From Burkholderiales bacterium (GTDB lineage Bacteria; Pseudomonadota; Gammaproteobacteria; Burkholderiales; SG8-41), in contig JALHRQ010000022.1 of NCBI GenBank assembly GCA_022841375.1, positions 1-48,905 on the forward strand: 48,905 nt of DNA, given 5' to 3'. Below are positions 8,448-17,855 of the stretch, one piece after another. The position numbers and the translations under genes are program-made. The notes below the pieces were generated by a model, which saw nothing but the letters and a program-made list of their open reading frames with translations, ran no database searches and was not told where the DNA came from. Numbering within the stretch: the stretch's first letter is position 1; each line of letters opens with the position of its first letter.

Positions 8448-10826
8448 TTACTTGATACAGACCGCACGCACCTGTTTCATGTCGGTGATGCCCATCAGCA
8501 CTTTCTCAATGCCGTCCTGTTTCAGGGTGCGCATGCCGTGCTCCAGCGCGGTCGCCACCATTTCTGCAACGCGTGCGTGCTCCTGAATATTCTTTTTCAG
8601 CGCATCCGTGCCCACCAGCAATTCGTGCAAGCCGACCCGGCCCTTGTAACCGCTGCCGCCGCAGACTTCGCAGCCTACGGGGTCATGGATCACCAGCTTG
8701 CCGCTGTCGCCGCCGTAATTGGTAATCCAGTCTTCGAGCATTTTCGCTTCAGCCGCCTTCGGATCCTTTTTCCAGGATTCGGTATTCTTCAGTTCCATCG
8801 CATATTCAACCACCAGAGACTGGATTTCCTCGGATGTCGCCTCATGCGGCTTCTTGCACTTGCCGCACAGGCGCTTGGCCAGACGCTGCGCCAGAATGCC
8901 CAGCAGCGCATCGGCAAAATTGAAGGGGTCCATGCCCATGTCGAGCAGGCGGATGATCGATTCCGGAGCGCTGTTCGTATGCAGCGTGGCAAACACCAGG
9001 TGACCCGTCAGCGAAGCTTCAATGCCGGTACCGGCGGTTTCCTTGTCGCGCATCTCGCCAACCATGATGATGTCCGGATCGGCACGGAGAAAGGCCTTCA
9101 TCGCCACCGCGAAAGTCATGCCGGCCTTCGGGTTCATCTGCACCTGGCGCAGCCCCTTCTGGGTAATCTCGACCGGATCCTCTGCCGTCCAGATTTTAGT
9201 ATCGGAAGTATTCAGGTAACCGAGCACCGAGTGCAGCGTTGTCGTTTTCCCCGAACCCGTGGGACCGCAAACGAAAAAGAGCCCGTAAGGTTTCGATACG
9301 ACCTCTTTCAAGGTCTCCAGATTGAATTTGGTGAGGCCCAGCTTGTCGAGCGGGATGGGCTCGCCGGCTGCCAGAATCCGCATGACGATGTCTTCGACGC
9401 CGCCCGCTGAAGGAATGGTGGCGACCCGTAACTCGATATCCAGCGGACCGAATTTCTTGAACTTGATCTTGCCGTCCTGCGGCCGCCGGCGCTCGGAGAT
9501 ATCAAGGTCACACATGATTTTCAGCCGCGCAGCAAGAGCGCTGCGGTAACTCGCCGGGACCTGGATGTAGGGTTGCAGCGAGCCGTCCTTGCGGAAACGA
9601 ATTTCGGTCTTTGCCTTGCCCGGATAAGGTTCGATGTGGATATCCGATGCGCCCTGATGATAAGCATCGATAATGACCTTGTTGACCAGCTTGACCAGTT
9701 CGTTGTCAGCCGCAGCGGATACAACGTCTTCGCCGCCGCCGCCTTCACCTTCCGCATCCTCGTCCAGCGTGCCCAGCAGATCGTCGATGTTGCCCGAGTC
9801 TTCGAGTCCGGTCGAGCCACCGAACATCGCATCCAGCGTGCTGGCAAATTCCTTGTTGGTGGTGACGCGAAAAACGATCTTGCTCTTCGGGTAAACGTTG
9901 TTGACCATCCGCGACGCCTTGACGCGCTCGGGGTCGGTGGTGACAACGATGATGCCTTCCTTGACTTCTTCCAGCGGCACCCACTGATTGGTCTGACAGA
10001 ACTCGCGATTCATGTTCTTCATCAGGTCGGGTGACTTGATGCGGTCCTGTTTGAACGGTTCGTATGGCACGCCGAAGTAGCCGCCCAGCGCATCTCCCAG
10101 CGCCGGCAACTTGACCTGGAATTCGTCGGTCAGCACGGTCTCGACGTCCAGATTCTTGCGCCGCGCGGAACGCTGTGCCAGTTCCAGTTCCTCGCCCGAG
10201 ATAACGGCATTGGTCACCAGCGCGTCATACTTGCTGCGCACCTGCATCATCGGGCCCTGGCGTTGGCGGAACGCAATCGCCAGCGTTTCGGTCAGCGAAA
10301 CCACGCCCTCTTCCATCATCGGCGGGAACGGCTGCCCGGCCTTGTTGTTGATGATCTGGACGACCCCGATCAGTTCCTTGCTCTTGGCTTCGAGCACCGG
10401 TGCCACCAGCATCTGTTTGGTGCGATAACCGGTCTTGGCATCAACCGCTTTCAGGAAATTCAGTTGCGCGCTGTAGGACTTGAGCTCGACGTCATCGTAA
10501 ACGTCGCGGATGTTGACGACCCGCTTGTTGGTCGCGACAAACCCCGCGATCGACTGCTCGTTGATGGGCAGCTTGATGTCCTTGAACGAGTTCAGACCCG
10601 TCTTCACTTTGGAGATGATCGAGCCCTTGTCCTCGCTGAGCAGATAAATCGTCAAGCGGTCGGCGTTAAACAGGTTGCACAACTCCTGCGACAGTTCAAG
10701 GATGATCTCGTCGAGGTTTTTCGTCGCGTGTATCTTGTTGGTTACCGCCTGAAGCTTTTGCTGAAAACTCAGCTTTTCAGCCAGATTGTCGGCAGCGACC
10801 GGTTTGCTCTGAAGTACTGTGCTCAT
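8448..10826 (-). CDS. PilB/GspE-type extension ATPase with N-terminal GAF domain
   Basis: The 792-residue protein is longer than ordinary PilB (about 565) because a GAF domain occupies residues 24-190. A MshEN-like N1 domain (about 205-335) follows, then an acidic Gly-rich linker (350-370) and the secretion ATPase core. Visible motifs are Walker A GPTGSGKTT (521-529), the Asp box around DPVE (550), Walker B with DPDIIMVGEMRD (583-594), the His box TGHLVFATLHTN (607-618) and the zinc site CGKC (654-657) with a distal CEVCGGSG. Such hexameric ATPases drive pilus extension or type II secretion. MshEN domains often bind c-di-GMP, which fits the HD-GYP gene next door. No pilC, pilM or pilT is in the window, so this may be an auxiliary motor. 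A good GAGG ribosome site precedes the ATG. Confidence 0.92.
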   Translation of the reverse strand: MSTVLQSKPVAADNLAEKLSFQQKLQAVTNKIHATKNLDEIILELSQELCNLFNADRLTIYLLSEDKGSIISKVKTGLNSFKDIKLPINEQSIAGFVATNKRVVNIRDVYDDVELKSYSAQLNFLKAVDAKTGYRTKQMLVAPVLEAKSKELIGVVQIINNKAGQPFPPMMEEGVVSLTETLAIAFRQRQGPMMQVRSKYDALVTNAVISGEELELAQRSARRKNLDVETVLTDEFQVKLPALGDALGGYFGVPYEPFKQDRIKSPDLMKNMNREFCQTNQWVPLEEVKEGIIVVTTDPERVKASRMVNNVYPKSKIVFRVTTNKEFASTLDAMFGGSTGLEDSGNIDDLLGTLDEDAEGEGGGGEDVVSAAADNELVKLVNKVIIDAYHQGASDIHIEPYPGKAKTEIRFRKDGSLQPYIQVPASYRSALAARLKIMCDLDISERRRPQDGKIKFKKFGPLDIELRVATIPSAGGVEDIVMRILAAGEPIPLDKLGLTKFNLETLKEVVSKPYGLFFVCGPTGSGKTTTLHSVLGYLNTSDTKIWTAEDPVEITQKGLRQVQMNPKAGMTFAVAMKAFLRADPDIIMVGEMRDKETAGTGIEASLTGHLVFATLHTNSAPESIIRLLDMGMDPFNFADALLGILAQRLAKRLCGKCKKPHEATSEEIQSLVVEYAMELKNTESWKKDPKAAEAKMLEDWITNYGGDSGKLVIHDPVGCEVCGGSGYKGRVGLHELLVGTDALKKNIQEHARVAEMVATALEHGMRTLKQDGIEKVLMGITDMKQVRAVCIK

Positions 10827-11238
10827 GATTACCTCACTGTTCCCACTGCTGCACTAGCGGCTGGCGCCAGGCGCCGCGCCGGACTCAGAATTGAATAGCT
10901 GGTTTTGCTGAAGCATCCGTGCAGAAGCATCCGTGCCCGGCGATGCACTGCCTGTGCTGACTTCTCTTCCATGATAAGTGCCGCGTTCCGTGGAATGAAG
11001 TGTGTCACATAAATGGGCGGATCCCGTTCCAGGATTCCAATCACCGTCGCTGCCCATGCCAACAGGTCACCCAGATGAAAAACCAATATGCCATTGATTT
11101 TATTATGAATTTTTAATGGCGGTGAATTGTTGGATCCATTCGGTGCCAGATCCAGCCGGGCTCTACCGCACTCCTCCTGGCAACCGACAGTCGGCTGATC
11201 ACCGGATCCGTCGCTGTAATCCGATAGGCGCAACCCCA
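10827..11238. other. Intergenic region, 412 bp, no convincing gene
   Basis: This separates the CHASE2 cyclase from the PilB-like gene, both minus-strand. A 136-codon open frame crosses it but has no coding character or start signal. A perfect 13-base direct repeat (GAAGCATCCGTGC) occurs at 10910-10922 and 10924-10936. An AT-rich stretch at 11085-11115 is the most promoter-like part. No terminator hairpin with a T tail was found. Confidence 0.5.
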
Positions 11239-13473
11239 TTACTTGGTCTCGAACTTGTGCACACCGTTCCAGGACGGCTCGGGCGGGTCAGCGCGATAAG
11301 CCGCGATACGTTCGAGAAAAACTTCATACAGGTAACGTTGAGACACTTTCTGCAGGTTCAGCAACTGCATCTCCGCCTTGTCCCATTCCTGGGCGCGGTA
11401 ATAACGCAATGCCTGGTTCCACAGCTTGAGTTCGTCAAGCGTCGCCTGCTCAACCTCGCCTTCCAGACCCAGCGGCTGGTAAATGACGATCGGTTCGTCC
11501 TTGCCCTTGACCTGCACCATGTCGATCTCACGCAACACGATGCCGCTGATGCGCTGCTTGGTTTCCTGGCCGATCAGGATGTCTGCGCCATATTGCTTGG
11601 TAATGCCTTCCAGCCGCGAACCCAGATTCACCGCGTCGCCCATCACCGTGTACGCCTTGCGGATCTGCGAGCCCATGTCACCCACGCGCATGGTGCCCGA
11701 GTTGACCCCGATGCCGATCGCAAAAGGCGGCCAGTTTTTGGCGTGGAATTTCTCGTTGAGGACCTTGGCCTGTTTCATCATGTCCAGCGCCGCCAGCACC
11801 GCGTCCTGCGCATGATTAGGGTTCGCCACCGGCGCCCCCCAGAATGCCATCACCGCATCGCCGATGTATTTGTCGAGCGTGCCGCGGTGGCCTTCGCGAA
11901 TCACCAGACTCATCGTCGTCAGATAATCGTTGATGTACAACGAAAGATCATCCGGAGACAGGGTTTCCGAGATCGTCGTGAAACCGCGTACATCCGAAAA
12001 CAGCACCGACAGATCCTCGGCGCGCGGCGCCATGTTGAACTGCTCGGGGTTGCGCGCCATCTCTTCAACCAGTTCAGGCGGCACATACTGGCCGAACAGA
12101 CCGGTAATCAGGCGGGTGCCGCGCGCCTCCACCAGGAAGCCGTACGCCATATTAAAGGTGAACAGCACCAGAATCAGGACCAGGCCCGAGGCCAGCGGCA
12201 GCACCAGGTTGCCAGAATGAAAAACCAGCAGGTTGGTGCCGATCACGCCGAGCAACACGACTGCCGAGACCAGCATCGACTTGAACGGGGTCAGCATCGG
12301 CAACAACAGGCACAACGCAACCCCCGCGACCAGCAGCAGCACGAACTCCGCGCCCACCACATACGGCGGCCTTTGCTTGATGTTGCCGTCAAGAATGCCG
12401 CCGATCAGATTGGCGTGGATTTCCACGCCCGGAAACACCGGATCGACGGGCGTCGCCCGCAAATCGAGCAGTCCGGGCGCGGTGGTGCCCACCAGGGCGA
12501 TCTTGCCTTTGAGTTCCTCGACAGGAATCCGCTCGTGCAGCACGTCGACCAGCGAGTAATAGCGGTAACTGCCCTTGACGCCGCGATAAGGCACCAGCGC
12601 GGCTGCCTGATCGTCGACCGGGATTTCAAAAGGACCGGTCTTGACCCATTCAAGCCCGCTGTATTGCGTGGAACTGCCGTCATCACTGACGACTGCCTGC
12701 ACCGGAGGCTTGCCATGAACCGCGCGTACCATCGCCAGCGACAGCGGTTCGTAATAGGCGTTGTTATATTCAACCAGTATCGGTACCCGACGGGTAATAC
12801 CGTCGGTATCCGGTAACGGGTTGATATGCCCCGCACTGGCCGCGGCCTTGTGCAGCCGTTCCAGATTTGCGGTATATCCGCTCCACGAAGTAACCCCGAC
12901 CTTGCGCTGCCCGAAAGCACCCTCGGGCAACACCGGCGGCGGCAGCATGCCCTTGCGGCTGGCGTTCGCGGGATCGTCGCTCAGAAACACGTGCCCGAGA
13001 ACGACCGCGCGACCCTTCATCTTGCGCGCGAAGATATCATCGTATTCAAGCTGCGGCCGTACCTGGTCCAGCACGGCCTGAAACTGCGGAACGCCGCGCA
13101 GCTCGCGCTGGCTCAGGCGCTCCAGCACGCGGATGCCGGACGACTCATCGCGCTCGGCAAACACCACGTCGAAGCCGACCACCGCAATACCGTATTTATC
13201 GAACAGTTTGTCGAGAAGCAGCGCCAGCCGGTCACGCGGCCAGGGCCAGCGGCCTTCACCGCCCTTTTCCTTTTCCAGCAGGCTTTTTTCGTCGATGTCG
13301 AGAATGACGACCCGCGGATCCACTGTCTGCGGCATGGTCAGGCGCAGGCGGGTGTCGTAAACAATGGCCTCGAGGTTATCGAGCAACGGCAGGCGGAAGA
13401 CATGTATCGCATGCGCAAGGAAAAAGCCGGTGATGACCAGCCCGATCACGATGCGATTCAGATTTTTCTTCAC
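11239..13473 (-). CDS. CHASE2-domain class III adenylate cyclase
   Basis: The 744-residue protein has one N-terminal membrane segment (about 8-26), a periplasmic CHASE2 sensor (about 30-365) and three more membrane segments (375-448). A class III nucleotide cyclase domain follows at about 485-680, with a short C-terminal helical tail. Metal aspartates are present in LFSDVRGFT (491-499, Asp494) and YIGDAVMAFWG (Asp539). A lysine four residues before that Asp and the MGDAVN motif favour ATP over GTP as substrate. It should make cAMP in response to an envelope signal. The start is GTG at 13473 with AGGA upstream. The sensor layout mirrors that of the CHASE2 kinase four genes upstream. A CRP-like protein could read the cAMP, but the only Crp/Fnr gene here seems tied to oxalate. 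Confidence 0.92.
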   Translation of the reverse strand: MKKNLNRIVIGLVITGFFLAHAIHVFRLPLLDNLEAIVYDTRLRLTMPQTVDPRVVILDIDEKSLLEKEKGGEGRWPWPRDRLALLLDKLFDKYGIAVVGFDVVFAERDESSGIRVLERLSQRELRGVPQFQAVLDQVRPQLEYDDIFARKMKGRAVVLGHVFLSDDPANASRKGMLPPPVLPEGAFGQRKVGVTSWSGYTANLERLHKAAASAGHINPLPDTDGITRRVPILVEYNNAYYEPLSLAMVRAVHGKPPVQAVVSDDGSSTQYSGLEWVKTGPFEIPVDDQAAALVPYRGVKGSYRYYSLVDVLHERIPVEELKGKIALVGTTAPGLLDLRATPVDPVFPGVEIHANLIGGILDGNIKQRPPYVVGAEFVLLLVAGVALCLLLPMLTPFKSMLVSAVVLLGVIGTNLLVFHSGNLVLPLASGLVLILVLFTFNMAYGFLVEARGTRLITGLFGQYVPPELVEEMARNPEQFNMAPRAEDLSVLFSDVRGFTTISETLSPDDLSLYINDYLTTMSLVIREGHRGTLDKYIGDAVMAFWGAPVANPNHAQDAVLAALDMMKQAKVLNEKFHAKNWPPFAIGIGVNSGTMRVGDMGSQIRKAYTVMGDAVNLGSRLEGITKQYGADILIGQETKQRISGIVLREIDMVQVKGKDEPIVIYQPLGLEGEVEQATLDELKLWNQALRYYRAQEWDKAEMQLLNLQKVSQRYLYEVFLERIAAYRADPPEPSWNGVHKFETK

Positions 13474-13591
13474 CCTGTCGTCCTATACCAATGCCGCTGT
13501 GAACGCGGCTTGAATTCGCGTTAAGGCTTTAGGCCGTTTGCCCTGGCTGCGCAGCCATCAGCCGATCCCTGATCATGCCGCCGACCATCAA

Positions 13592-13617
13592 CCGGAGGCC
13601 GGGGCCGCAACCTCCGG
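13592..13617. other. Hairpin in the FHA-cyclase gap
   Basis: CCGGAGG and CCTCCGG form a 7-bp stem around a 12-base loop, about 45 bp beyond the FHA stop codon. No T tail follows on the minus strand, so it may be a processing or pausing element and not an intrinsic terminator. A short palindrome GGCTGCGCAGCC follows at 13545-13556. Confidence 0.4.
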
Positions 13618-13659
13618 AACAATTACAAAAAGATTACCGGCCCTATGCAGCGCAGTTGA

Positions 13660-14454
13660 TTATTTCTTGATGAAGAATTCCATTTTGACGCCGGCCAACT
13701 CAATCACATCGTGATCGTGCAAAGGCTGTGCCTGGGCATCAATCATCTTGCCGTTGACGATCGGGAATTTGGCGCCCTCGACATGGGTAATAAAGTAGCC
13801 TTGGGGGCGGCGCGTGATCACGGCCACCTGCAGACCCGGTTTGCCCAGCGTGGTCAGGTTCTTGACCAGATCCAGTTCGCGGCCCGCACTGGGACCGGTG
13901 AGGATCTGCACGGCTGCCAGCATATGCACCTCTCCGGGCTTAGCTGCTGCAGCAACAGCCGGAGCGGGCTTGGCAACTGCGGATGCTGCGGGAGCAACTG
14001 CCGGTGCCGCCGACGGCGCGGGAACCACCGACTTGGGGGTCGGCGGCGGCATCGAAGGTTTGGCTGCCGGCGCCGGCTCGTTGGCGGGTTTGGGCGCCGC
14101 GGCAGGCTTCGCCGACGGGCGCAGAATCATGGTTTTCTCGAAATCTTCCGCCGGTGCATGCGCCGGCGCTTCGGCGATGTACTTGAGCTTGTATTTGCCG
14201 ATCTCGATCACATCGTTGTTCTGGAGGATGTGTTTCTTGATCGGATTGCCGTTGACCAGTGTGCCGTTGGTCGACCCCATATCCTCGAGAAACGAATCAT
14301 TGAGTATCGTCACAATGCAGGCATGTTCCCCGCTGACCGCGAGATTCTCGATCTGGATCTCGTTGCTAGCCTTGCGGCCGATCATGATGCGCTCCTTGTC
14401 GAGCGGCACCTCGCGGATCACCGAGTTTTCGAGAGAAAGTATCAACTTCGCCAT
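13660..14454 (-). CDS. FHA-domain protein (phosphothreonine reader)
   Basis: The 264-residue soluble protein has a canonical FHA domain at residues 1-95, with GRK near 27, SGEHACI near 42-48 and the MGSTNGTLVNG loop. This is the full set of residues that bind phosphothreonine. An Ala/Pro-rich linker of about 80 residues leads to a second FHA-like fold (about 175-264) that keeps IVNG but lacks the Ser-His pair, so it is probably a degenerate domain without phosphopeptide binding. It is the last gene of the kinase-phosphatase-FHA operon, 17 bp after the PP2C gene, and is a likely substrate or effector of the CHASE2 kinase. Confidence 0.92.
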   Translation of the reverse strand: MAKLILSLENSVIREVPLDKERIMIGRKASNEIQIENLAVSGEHACIVTILNDSFLEDMGSTNGTLVNGNPIKKHILQNNDVIEIGKYKLKYIAEAPAHAPAEDFEKTMILRPSAKPAAAPKPANEPAPAAKPSMPPPTPKSVVPAPSAAPAVAPAASAVAKPAPAVAAAAKPGEVHMLAAVQILTGPSAGRELDLVKNLTTLGKPGLQVAVITRRPQGYFITHVEGAKFPIVNGKMIDAQAQPLHDHDVIELAGVKMEFFIKK

Positions 14455-14471
14455 AGTGTCATCCCCGTTGC

Positions 14472-15284
14472 TTATCTGAACCAGGACTTGAGCCTGTCCA
14501 TCAAACCGCTGCGGGCCGGGAAACTCTTCAGCACACGCACCAGAATAACCGAAACATTGTCACGACCGCCATTGTCATTGGCCTGCTGCACCAGTTGCTC
14601 CGCCGCCAGCGGCAGATTGGCTTGCAGCGAGGACAGCGTCAATTCAATATCCTCGTCGGTCACCATGTCGTTGAGACCGTCCGAGCACAGCAGATAAATA
14701 TCCCCTGCCTGAACCGGGTAACTGTGCACTTCGGCGTCGACTTCCGGGTCGATGCCGACCGCCCGGGTCACCAGATTCTTGTTCTGCGAATGCCGCGCCT
14801 GCTCCTTGGTGATCAGGCCGCTGTCGATCTGTTCCTGCAGCAGCGAATGGTCGCGTGTCACCTGCTCCAGTTTGCTGCCGCGCATCCGGTACAGGCGCGA
14901 GTCACCGATGTGCCCGACGATCATATGATCATCGTGCCACAGCGCAACGACCAGTGTGGTACCCATGCCCGCATATTGCGGCTGGCTCTGCGCAGCCTGG
15001 AAGATGGCGTTGTTGGCGCGAACGGCATGCTCGCCGACCAGCTTCTCCGCAGTGGCTACATCCAGTTCTCCGGTAATCGCCGCCAGATTTTTTTTGAGCT
15101 CGGCGCTGATCATCGCCACCGCAATGCCGCTGGCCACCTCGCCGGCGTTATAACCGCCCATGCCGTCGGCCAATACCGCGAGCCCGACCTCGGCGTCAGT
15201 GGTAATACTGTCTTCATTGTGCGAGCGAACCATCCCGGAATGGGTCGCAGTGGCGATTTCAATCACGTGGGTTAAGTCTGTCAT
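14472..15284 (-). CDS. PP2C-family Ser/Thr protein phosphatase
   Basis: The 270-residue protein carries the metal-dependent PP2C motifs in order: SHNEDS near 20, VLADGMGGYNAGEVAS near 36-51, GTTLV, HIGDSRLYRM, TRDHSLL, CSDGLNDMV and GGRDNVSVI at the end. The aspartates of the DGMGG, SDG and GRDN motifs coordinate Mn2+/Mg2+. It is cytosolic, with no membrane anchor, and should dephosphorylate targets of the kinase encoded 9 bp upstream, such as the FHA protein. The tight spacing indicates translational coupling. Confidence 0.94.
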   Translation of the reverse strand: MTDLTHVIEIATATHSGMVRSHNEDSITTDAEVGLAVLADGMGGYNAGEVASGIAVAMISAELKKNLAAITGELDVATAEKLVGEHAVRANNAIFQAAQSQPQYAGMGTTLVVALWHDDHMIVGHIGDSRLYRMRGSKLEQVTRDHSLLQEQIDSGLITKEQARHSQNKNLVTRAVGIDPEVDAEVHSYPVQAGDIYLLCSDGLNDMVTDEDIELTLSSLQANLPLAAEQLVQQANDNGGRDNVSVILVRVLKSFPARSGLMDRLKSWFR

Positions 15285-15293
15285 GCAATAGCC

Positions 15294-17855
15294 TCAGGAT
15301 ACCGCAGCAGCCGGTCTGGCTGGTGCATTCATGGTTCCAAGACACAAACGGATGGCTTTTGCCATCTGTTCACCGGTCTGGTAACGCTGATCCGGATCCT
15401 TGGCCAGTGATTTGTTGATGACTGCAGCAACGCAGGTGGGCAGGTTGGGATTGACGGTGCGGATGTCGGCATGCTGCTCGTTGGCAATCTTGAACATCAG
15501 CTGCGCCATGGAATCCCCGGTAAACGGCAGGCTGCCGCTGAGCATCTGGTACAGCGTGACACCCAGCGAGAACAGATCCGAGCGACCCTCGACTTTTTTG
15601 CCCGCCAGTTGCTCGGGCGACATGTACGACGGCGTACCCAGCACCATGCCGGTCTTGGTTTTGGAGGAATCGGTGACGCGGGCGATGCCGAAGTCGGTGA
15701 CTTTCGGCGTATCGCTCTCCGGTTCATACATGATATTCGCCGGCTTGATATCCCGGTGCACCACGTTCTGCTGGTGCGCATATCCCAGCGCCTCGGCCAC
15801 ACGTGCAACGATCGACATCACCAGCTGCACCGGCAGCAGCGCATCTTTCTTGGTGTACGGCACCAGATCGCGGCCTTTCAGAAACTCCATCGCAATGAAA
15901 GCCAGATCGTGCTCTTCGCCGGCGTCGTAGATCGTAACTATATTCGGGTGGGTCAGCCGTCCCGCGGTTTCTGCTTCGCGGAAGAACCGTTCCTTGACCT
16001 CGACCAGCTCATCGCCCTCGAACTCCTGCGACAACGCCATGGTCTTGATCGCAACTACCCGGCCGATCTTGGGATCCTTGCCGAGGTAAACCACGCCCAT
16101 TGCCCCCTTGCCAAGTTCCTTCTCGACCTGGTAGCGACCGAGCATGGGTTTTTCCATGCCGCCGCCCTCGAGCAGCACCGTGCCCCCCGGATGCCCCTGC
16201 GCGCCGCCCAGAATGACGGTCTCTGACAACGCCTTGGCCCGCGTCAGCCGCTGCTCCAGATCGCGAAACTTGGGATTGAATTCAGCCATGTAGCGGAACA
16301 CCGATTCCGCCTTGTTGAACTGGCGTTTACGCTCGAAATCCAGCGCCAGACTATAGAGGTTTTCCATCACCGGATCAGCCAGCGGGCACTGCCGGAATTT
16401 GTCCCACGCCAGATCGAGCTGCCCTTGCGCCTGGTAGGCGATGCCCAGCATGCGGCTGGATTCCGCTGACTCGGCATCAGACTTTTCCTTACCGCGTTCG
16501 GTGACCAGAAACCGCTTGGTCGTCAACGCCGCGTAACCGACCGCCAGCAGCGCCGTCGCGCCCATCAGTTGCACCCACATCAACTGCGTGATCATCAGGC
16601 CGAAGTGTGTCCCCAGCAACATGATGCCGATACCCAGACTGATCACCGCCGCCACCCCGGCCTTGAGCCGCGGCAGCACCACAATCAGATACAGCGCGAC
16701 CAGCAGAAAAACACCGGCCTGCACCCAGATGCCCCACGACGGGGTAATAAAAAAGTGCTCGCCCAAAATGCTCGAAACGGTATGAGCCAGCGTCATCACC
16801 GGCGCAGTCGCCGGCGAGGCCGGCGTCACCTGCGCCGTACCCAGGCCGGCGGCAGTGGCGCCGATGAGCACAATCTTGTCCTGGTATTTGGCAGCCGGCA
16901 CCTTGCCGCTGAGCACATCAAAGAACGAATCCACCGGAAATGGCGGCCGGCCGTCACGGTCGGCATAAAAGAAGGTATGCATGCGCAGTTCTGCATCGGT
17001 GCGCACCCGCAATTTGCCCACCTGCAGCGCTTCGCCCCAAACCGGCTTGAGGTCGGCAACACCGAGGTTCAGGCTGCGCGCAGCGACTTGCAGCGACAGC
17101 GCGGGGAACAACCGGTCGTAGTAGCGCACCAGCAGCGGCTCGGCGCGCACCGCGCCATCAACGTCGTGGTCAGCGTTCAGATGGCCGATGCCCGGTTGCG
17201 CAGCACCGAGTTCAGCGATCGGGTAGATCGGCAGAATGCCGGGCGGCGGCAGCCATTCACCGGCGCCGGCCAAGGCAATGCTGTTCGCGCTGACATAGGC
17301 CGGCAGCGGCTTGTCAGGATTGCCCTGGGGTTCGGTCAGTTGCTGGAAGATCATCGGCAGCACGACATTGCCCGCCCGCTTGATGCTGCCGGCCAGTTTG
17401 CGATCGGTATTCAGCACCTGCTCGGCTTCAGCCAATACGCCGCCGATCTTCGTCAGCACGTCATCGCCTGCGCCCGGTTTGCCGGCATCTGCGGGCGCTG
17501 CTTGCTGCTGCAGCACCATCAGTTTCTCGATATAGGCCAGGCCGGCGTCGCGCTGGGGCTCAAAAAAGAAGGTGGTATTGGCAATGACTTTGGCCTTGGC
17601 GCCGCCGAGCAGATCGATCATCCGCGCGTGAACATCACGGGACCACGGCCAGCGTCCGATGTTGGCGATGCTGACATCATCAATGGCGATGATGGCGATG
17701 CGGTCGGATGGCGTGCGTGAGGCCGCCTTGACCCCGAGATCGTAGGCCTTGCGTTCCAGGCTCTGGATCAGATCCCCGCGCGCCGCAATCAGCATCACGA
17801 TGGCGACCAAGAGCCCGAGAAACCAGTCGGCCTTCCAGAAGCTCAGCTTTTTCAT
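15294..17855 (-). CDS. CHASE2-domain transmembrane Ser/Thr protein kinase
   Basis: The 853-residue protein has an N-terminal membrane helix (about 11-25), a periplasmic CHASE2 sensor (about 28-365) and three membrane segments (375-443). A short TPR-like helical region (465-540) and a Hanks-type kinase domain (about 573-835) follow. Kinase elements are complete: Gly loop GKGAMG (582-587), Lys604, HRDIKPANIMY (700-710), DFG (721-723) and the GTPSYMSPEQ activation segment. It should phosphorylate Ser/Thr in response to an envelope signal. It heads the kinase-PP2C-FHA operon. The sensor and membrane architecture is the same as in the CHASE2 cyclase nearby, suggesting domain shuffling of one input module onto two outputs. 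Confidence 0.94.
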   Translation of the reverse strand: MKKLSFWKADWFLGLLVAIVMLIAARGDLIQSLERKAYDLGVKAASRTPSDRIAIIAIDDVSIANIGRWPWSRDVHARMIDLLGGAKAKVIANTTFFFEPQRDAGLAYIEKLMVLQQQAAPADAGKPGAGDDVLTKIGGVLAEAEQVLNTDRKLAGSIKRAGNVVLPMIFQQLTEPQGNPDKPLPAYVSANSIALAGAGEWLPPPGILPIYPIAELGAAQPGIGHLNADHDVDGAVRAEPLLVRYYDRLFPALSLQVAARSLNLGVADLKPVWGEALQVGKLRVRTDAELRMHTFFYADRDGRPPFPVDSFFDVLSGKVPAAKYQDKIVLIGATAAGLGTAQVTPASPATAPVMTLAHTVSSILGEHFFITPSWGIWVQAGVFLLVALYLIVVLPRLKAGVAAVISLGIGIMLLGTHFGLMITQLMWVQLMGATALLAVGYAALTTKRFLVTERGKEKSDAESAESSRMLGIAYQAQGQLDLAWDKFRQCPLADPVMENLYSLALDFERKRQFNKAESVFRYMAEFNPKFRDLEQRLTRAKALSETVILGGAQGHPGGTVLLEGGGMEKPMLGRYQVEKELGKGAMGVVYLGKDPKIGRVVAIKTMALSQEFEGDELVEVKERFFREAETAGRLTHPNIVTIYDAGEEHDLAFIAMEFLKGRDLVPYTKKDALLPVQLVMSIVARVAEALGYAHQQNVVHRDIKPANIMYEPESDTPKVTDFGIARVTDSSKTKTGMVLGTPSYMSPEQLAGKKVEGRSDLFSLGVTLYQMLSGSLPFTGDSMAQLMFKIANEQHADIRTVNPNLPTCVAAVINKSLAKDPDQRYQTGEQMAKAIRLCLGTMNAPARPAAAVS

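Noticed and set aside
10829-11239. Minus-strand 136-codon frame between cyclase and PilB-like gene
   Set aside because: It lacks a ribosome site and coding character, and reads as irregular sequence. It is more likely an untranslated gap.
11116-12816. Plus-strand open frame of 566 codons
   Set aside because: It is antisense to the CHASE2 cyclase, whose domains and motifs are clear. High-GC coding DNA often leaves long frames on the opposite strand. It has no start signal or recognisable domain.
14000-14120. Ala/Pro-rich low-complexity stretch as a repeat array or CRISPR
   Set aside because: It is the flexible linker between two FHA-type domains. The units are irregular and there are no spacers. 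No CRISPR array or cas gene is seen in the window.
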